Positions 24,312-27,969 of a stretch of 27,969 nt of DNA are shown in pieces. The notes under the pieces were generated by a model. It saw only the letters and a list, made by a program, of their open reading frames with translations, made no database searches and was not told the origin of the DNA. Positions within the stretch are counted from its first letter, which is position 1, and each line of letters opens with the position of its first letter. The stretch lies in NCBI GenBank assembly GCA_041305085.1, contig JBFYMA010000002.1, positions 1-27,969 on the forward strand. Direction: 5' to 3'. Position numbers and translations under genes: made by a program. The stretch is from SURF-58 sp041305085 (GTDB lineage Archaea > Nanobdellota > Nanobdellia > Woesearchaeales > UBA9642).

Positions 24312-24443
24312 ATTGAAAATTGCGCAGGGTTGAATACCCCTACCTTCAGGTCGAAATTTTCAATTCCAAAAATGCGCCTTCCATGAGCGAAGGCGTAATA
24401 CCCCAACTTTTAGGTTGGGGATAAGCCTGAGCGGCGCATTTTT
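24312..24443. repeat. Nested palindromic element, possibly IS200/IS605-derived
   Basis: Two nested palindromes stand in tandem in the 24274-24504 spacer. Unit 1 has outer arms ATTGAAAATT (24312-24321) and AATTTTCAAT (24355-24364) enclosing GGGT/ACCC (24327-24339) and ACCT/AGGT (24342-24351). Unit 2 has outer arms AAAAATGCGCC (24368-24378) and GGCGCATTTTT (24433-24443) enclosing CGCCTT/AAGGCG (24375-24395) and CCCCAAC/GTTGGGG (24401-24420). The phrase AATACCCC then a small A-C-rich hairpin with TTTAGGT/TTCAGGT occurs in both units. Such hairpins resemble ends of IS200/IS605 elements and their guide RNAs. No transposase or TnpB is present here. It may also serve as terminator for both convergent genes. 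Confidence 0.45.
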
Positions 24444-24504
24444 GTTATTTTGTAATAAATATTGGTGTAATTATGTGGTCTATCTTTTGGCAGGACTTAC
24501 AAAA

Positions 24505-26913
24505 TTAATCTAAGGTGTTAGTAATAAAATCTTCGACTTGAATCAGGATCTCATTGAAAGTTAAGCTTTGGCTTTCCCATATGTTTACTGTGTTTGCTAG
24601 TCCGTTCATGTTTGTGTATGTTTCTCCACTTGTCACATAATTAAATGCCCAAGCCTGATTATTTTTGGTAACTACTAGGTCAAAGCGTCCTTTTTGCTGC
24701 ACATTTTGAAGGTTTATGGTATAAATCTGCTGATCATCATACTCTTCATAATTGCTGACCAAAACATTCTCAACAGCCTGCTTTATGACGAGCAGGGCTT
24801 CGCTTTCAGATGTTCCTTCCGAAAGAACTACTTCCACATATTTTGATTGATTCATAGTAATGTTTTGTTGAGAAGAAATGCCATTTTTGGAAACATTCAA
24901 AACATGAGGAGTAGAGCAAAGAATATGGGGTCCGCCACAACCCATTGAATAATCGCTTAACCCATCCTGAACATACTCCAAAACAACCAACCTTGACAGG
25001 CCATCCTCACCAGTATAGCCAAAAGTCTCCAACCCACCAGTAACATTATAAACTTCTACCAAAGAATCGTTAATACCAACACCCTCATTGTCCTTAACAA
25101 AAACATCCAAATAATAATAATTATACAGCTTGTTATAACTGCCAGCATAAGCATTGCTCTTATTAAAAGAAACATTAACCAAACTATTAGAAGCAACCTC
25201 CATCTTAACATCGTAGCCATTATCAACATTCTCAACCACAGAATCACTCACATTACCATTACCACTAAGAAGAAGAATACCAGAACCATCCAAACCATTC
25301 AAAACCTTATTACCCCTCAAAGAACTACTAGCATAATAACTAACAATCCCCCCACCCCAATCACCACTATAATTAAAATAATCAACAGTATTATTCTCAA
25401 CAACACAATCAGGCCTCAAAACAGTAATTCCAGCATCACTATCAAAACTCCCACTGCTATGATTAACAACATTTCCACTCACAACAACACCAGAATCATC
25501 CAGATAAACTCCTGCCATCCTCCAGCCCAAATCAAAAACATTATCCCTAACAACAACATTCAAAGGATCAAAAGCAGTCTTTAAAACATAACCACTGCTC
25601 GCAGGATCACTCAAAATATTGGAATCAAGCAACAAGCCATCAACACTATAAACAAACCAAGACTTAAAACCCTTCCACGAATTATCAAAAAACGTAACAT
25701 TACTCCCCTCAAAAATCATAACAGAAACATTCTCAAACAAAGAACCATTAACATCCACATTACTGGAAAACTTATCAATAACCACAGGCTGGCCAAAGCT
25801 CAAATTAAACACGTCATCAAAAACAAAAATGTTGTTAGAATCAAACACTCCAACAAAACCTCCTTTTTCTGCCCTATAATAACTGCCTTCTGTATAAAAA
25901 GTATAATCACTCTTAACATTATGAAGATTGTTATCAAAAACTTCAGCACCATCAACACCATCAAAAAACAGCAAATAAGCCTCATTATTGGAACTAGAAC
26001 CAAAATCAGTATTGTTGGAATAAAAATCCTCAAAAACAGAATCACCCACAACAACATCCTGAGAACTTTCAAACCACAAAACCCTCAAATCCGCCTCAGT
26101 CGGTTCAACCACAACACCACCAGAAGCACTATTATTAACAAAACTTACACCACTTGCATTAAAAGCATGCAAAACATTACTATAATTCTCCAAAACACAA
26201 TCCTCAATCGTAACATTACCAAAACCATCAATCGTAAAAACATAAGCATCCAAACTATCATTAAACAAAACATGATTATTGCAGTCAAAATCAATATTAT
26301 CAGCCTTCAAAGAAAAACAACTACCACTATCACTATTCAAAACAATACTGGAAGTAACATCAACACACCTCGAATCATAAATATTGCTGCCAGAGCTATC
26401 ATCCTTGTAAACATTCATATAATCATACTCGTCATGATTCACAGCAGCATTATAAGGATAATGGCTCAAATGCAACTCCAGCTTGAACTCATCACCCAAA
26501 CCATCAATAAACTCCTGATCAATAAAGCCACTATTTACAAGATTGCCGTTAACATAAACTTTTGTTTCCCTTGTATCAAAATCCACATTTTTAACTATCT
26601 TTTCTTCAATTAAGGAGTCTAATTTATTTTTATCCATAATTACTTCCATATGGTTAAAGTCAAAATTGGAATCAATTATATTTCCATACTGCTCTAACAA
26701 GTTTTTTGCGTCTTGAGTGGATAAATCTTCATCGAACTTAACAATAAATTTATAATTATTTTCATTTACTTTTGCATAGTCAGGGTACAAATTATGTTTT
26801 AATGCATAAGATAATTTTTCATAATCCAGATTATCTAATTCTTCTGCATTTACATAAAAACATAAAAGGATGAAAATAAAAAATAAAATTAAAAAATAAT
26901 TATTCTGTTTCAT
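24505..26913 (-). CDS. Secreted right-handed beta-helix protein with N-terminal propeptide-like domain
   Basis: From ATG 26913 the product has 802 residues; a GTG at 26925 is the alternative. A signal peptide (about 1-24) is followed by a domain (about 50-115) like the subtilisin propeptide/I9 fold (YKFIVKFDEDLSTQDAKNLLEQYG, then MEVIMDKNKLDSL). Then come about 400 residues of pectin-lyase-like beta-helix rungs (IDFDCNNHVL, NVTIEDCVLENYSN, VVVSGNVVNHSSG) rich in Asn, Asp, Ser and Val, with many N-glycosylation sites. A small beta-sandwich (about 610-710) and a C-terminal alpha/beta part finish it. The gene overlaps the end of the lipoprotein gene by 14 bp. The middle of the coding strand is almost free of C. 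Confidence 0.75.
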   Translation of the reverse strand: MKQNNYFLILFFIFILLCFYVNAEELDNLDYEKLSYALKHNLYPDYAKVNENNYKFIVKFDEDLSTQDAKNLLEQYGNIIDSNFDFNHMEVIMDKNKLDSLIEEKIVKNVDFDTRETKVYVNGNLVNSGFIDQEFIDGLGDEFKLELHLSHYPYNAAVNHDEYDYMNVYKDDSSGSNIYDSRCVDVTSSIVLNSDSGSCFSLKADNIDFDCNNHVLFNDSLDAYVFTIDGFGNVTIEDCVLENYSNVLHAFNASGVSFVNNSASGGVVVEPTEADLRVLWFESSQDVVVGDSVFEDFYSNNTDFGSSSNNEAYLLFFDGVDGAEVFDNNLHNVKSDYTFYTEGSYYRAEKGGFVGVFDSNNIFVFDDVFNLSFGQPVVIDKFSSNVDVNGSLFENVSVMIFEGSNVTFFDNSWKGFKSWFVYSVDGLLLDSNILSDPASSGYVLKTAFDPLNVVVRDNVFDLGWRMAGVYLDDSGVVVSGNVVNHSSGSFDSDAGITVLRPDCVVENNTVDYFNYSGDWGGGIVSYYASSSLRGNKVLNGLDGSGILLLSGNGNVSDSVVENVDNGYDVKMEVASNSLVNVSFNKSNAYAGSYNKLYNYYYLDVFVKDNEGVGINDSLVEVYNVTGGLETFGYTGEDGLSRLVVLEYVQDGLSDYSMGCGGPHILCSTPHVLNVSKNGISSQQNITMNQSKYVEVVLSEGTSESEALLVIKQAVENVLVSNYEEYDDQQIYTINLQNVQQKGRFDLVVTKNNQAWAFNYVTSGETYTNMNGLANTVNIWESQSLTFNEILIQVEDFITNTLD

Positions 26914-27703
26914 AGTTTTCCACACTTAAAAGCTCTAAAAGGAATCTGTTTTCTATTTGAAATAATTTTACAAATACGGTATATTCCTTTCCAGGTATAA
27001 ATGGGTAGCAATTTAAATTACAATTATTTCCACTACAACCCACAGACTTGTTATTATAATCTTCATCATAAAATACTAAATAATTTTCTTCATTTATTTT
27101 AAATCCTAGACCAGAAACACAATCCTGACAACATGGTTTTTGATCTCTACAATAATTCCCAGTGCATACTTTCATGTGAATATCCACAACTCCTCTAATA
27201 TAAATTTTATTTCCAACTAAATTCTGCTTATTTCTCCAAACTTCTTTAGGTGTAATAACATAATTAAAAATAGCTTTATCAGAATTATCTGAGCTATAAG
27301 TAGTTGGTTCTGGTGGTACCTCATCAATCCAGACAACCGATTTATCTTTAGCTAAATTTTGAACTTTGTCTTCGTCTATTATAACAATTAGTACGTTACC
27401 CCAACTTGATTCATTAACATTATACTCTTCAAATTTATTTAAATAAATACCACCTAAACTTTCAACAGTGTGTCTTGCTTCAGTAAAAGAAACACCATCT
27501 ACAAAAGTTACAGTAAAGTTTGCAGTTCCATCACCATTCTCAGCCCACGCAGAAATATTTCCAGAAAGAATAGATTGAGATAATTTATGTTCATAGGATT
27601 CTTGACTAGTACATCCTATCAAAATCACAAGGAAGAAAATAATTAAAAAAACAGCACATATTCGCTGAAGCTGTTTTTCAGTTAATCTAATCCCAACCCC
27701 CAT
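26900..27703 (-). CDS. Cys-rich lipoprotein with I9-like and OB-fold-like domains
   Basis: The 267-residue protein has a hydrophobic helix and lipobox (FLVILIGC, Cys about residue 31), so it should be lipid-anchored outside the membrane. Residues about 60-135 resemble the subtilisin propeptide/I9 fold (NFTVTFVDGVSFTEARHTVESLGG, then VLIVIIDEDKVQNLA and VVWIDE). Residues about 155-263 look like an OB fold (LVGNKIYIRGVVDI ... GKEYTVFVKLFQIENRFLLELLSVE), with eight cysteines in two loops (CTGNYCRDQKPCCQDC and CSGNNCNLNC). No protease is encoded here. A TATA box and a palindrome precede the ATG. It leads the operon with the beta-helix gene. Confidence 0.7.
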   Translation of the reverse strand: MGVGIRLTEKQLQRICAVFLIIFFLVILIGCTSQESYEHKLSQSILSGNISAWAENGDGTANFTVTFVDGVSFTEARHTVESLGGIYLNKFEEYNVNESSWGNVLIVIIDEDKVQNLAKDKSVVWIDEVPPEPTTYSSDNSDKAIFNYVITPKEVWRNKQNLVGNKIYIRGVVDIHMKVCTGNYCRDQKPCCQDCVSGLGFKINEENYLVFYDEDYNNKSVGCSGNNCNLNCYPFIPGKEYTVFVKLFQIENRFLLELLSVENYETE

Positions 27704-27726
27704 CTAATTTCACAAAGCGAAATTAG
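27704..27726. promoter_or_regulatory. Palindrome between TATA box and start codon of the surface operon
   Basis: CTAATTTC, a 7-nt spacer and GAAATTAG form perfect 8-bp arms. They fill the space between the ATG at 27703 and the TATA box at 27727. A protein bound here would cover the start of transcription; as RNA it would form a hairpin touching the start codon. Confidence 0.5.
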
Positions 27727-27737
27727 TATTTATAGTT
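27727..27737 (-). promoter_or_regulatory. TATA box of the surface operon
   Basis: On the minus strand ACTATAAATAC is centred about 29 bp before the ATG at 27703, predicting a leaderless or nearly leaderless message. Confidence 0.55.
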
Positions 27738-27808
27738 TTCTATTCTCTAATAGGTAGTTTTGTATATTTTCCGGGAAAACCGTAATTTTGGGATAAATTA
27801 TTTTGTTT

Positions 27809-27855
27809 TTGTGATAACTTGTGATATTGTTTTTTATAGAAACCTTTTTAATATT
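27809..27855 (+). promoter_or_regulatory. BRE/TATA promoter with 10-bp direct repeats
   Basis: GAAACC (27839-27844) followed by TTTTTAATATT (27845-27855) is a good archaeal BRE/TATA, 25 bp before the ATG at 27875. Just upstream TTGTGATA occurs twice, at 27809 and 27819, exactly one helical turn apart, as expected for a regulator binding one DNA face. Confidence 0.45.
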
Positions 27856-27874
27856 ATGATGAAAACTTAGTGTG

Positions 27875-27969
27875 ATGAGGAAGTATATAAAACTTACAAA
27901 AATTAAAGTCTTATTTCTCAGAAAAGTTTCTGTATCTCCTTCAGTCGTATCTTGTAATCCATTGACGGC
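27875..27969 (+). CDS. Start of a gene running off the window
   Basis: An ATG at 27875 opens 31 codons without a stop to the window edge (MRKYIKLTKIKVLFLRKVSV...). It is basic and hydrophobic at its start. It lies 25 bp after the TATA box, the same spacing as other genes here, which is the main support. The product cannot be recognised from 31 residues. Confidence 0.4.
   Translation, partial: MRKYIKLTKIKVLFLRKVSVSPSVVSCNPLT

Noticed and set aside
24274..24504. CRISPR-like repeat pair
   Set aside because: Only two imperfect copies, each a palindromic unit; better explained as a palindromic element or terminator.
25921..26613. 230-codon open frame on the plus strand, Ile/Thr/Asn-rich
   Set aside because: Caused by the C-depleted composition of the beta-helix gene on the other strand; low complexity with no recognisable motif.

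Overview
The window looks archaeal and probably comes from a DPANN lineage such as Woesearchaeota/Nanoarchaeota; the lineage is inference from gene content and style, not from a marker tree. Archaeal signs are the rnp2-psmA-SBDS-rrp4-rrp41-rrp42 superoperon, RNA polymerase subunit Rpo6/K, an archaeal-type SepF plus FtsZ1-like FtsZ, a single-domain ZPR1-type zinc-finger protein, RtcA, and promoters with BRE/TATA elements. About nine genes have a TATA-like box centred roughly 26-30 bp before the start codon, as expected for leaderless mRNAs. Operon-internal genes carry GGTGA/GGAGG Shine-Dalgarno sites instead. DNA is AT-rich, and T-runs follow several genes.

Layout: 187-4273 holds phosphoglucose/phosphomannose isomerase, SepF, the ZPR1-like protein and a PIN-PhoH fusion. 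4306-7254 (minus) holds an unknown helical protein and a large secreted Ig-like repeat protein with one membrane anchor and a Pro/Gln-rich cytoplasmic tail. 7391-9435 holds a phosphohexomutase (which with the isomerase implies hexose-phosphate/mannose interconversion) and a Yip1-like membrane protein. 9535-11692 (minus) is an ftsZ operon: ftsZ, an alpha-solenoid protein with an exact 29-residue repeat, and a small coiled-coil protein. A divergent promoter region separates it from the RNA-processing/protein-turnover operon at 11991-16157 (RNase P subunit Pop5/Rnp2, proteasome alpha, SBDS, exosome Rrp4, Rrp41, Rrp42), followed by rpo6/rpoK. 16529-18210 holds a LOG-family protein and a convergent Na+/Ca2+-type exchanger. 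18362-19976 is a secreted coiled-coil protein coupled to a small acidic lipoprotein. 19977-20366 is non-coding and includes a promoter-like box followed by four tandem hairpins (candidate ncRNA). rtcA and a convergent nucleotidyltransferase fusion follow, then a large acidic/coiled-coil protein. 24312-24443 is a nested palindromic element resembling ends of IS200/IS605-type elements. The right end (minus) is a two-gene surface operon: a Cys-rich lipoprotein and a secreted beta-helix protein, both with a subtilisin-propeptide-like N-terminal domain. A further gene probably begins at 27875 and leaves the window.

The most unusual points are: an Rrp41 that seems to lack one of the two catalytic aspartates; the 29-residue solenoid encoded with FtsZ; the tandem-hairpin ncRNA candidate; the nested palindromic element; a possible operator between TATA box and start codon of the surface operon; and the abrupt C-depletion of the coding strand inside the beta-helix gene.
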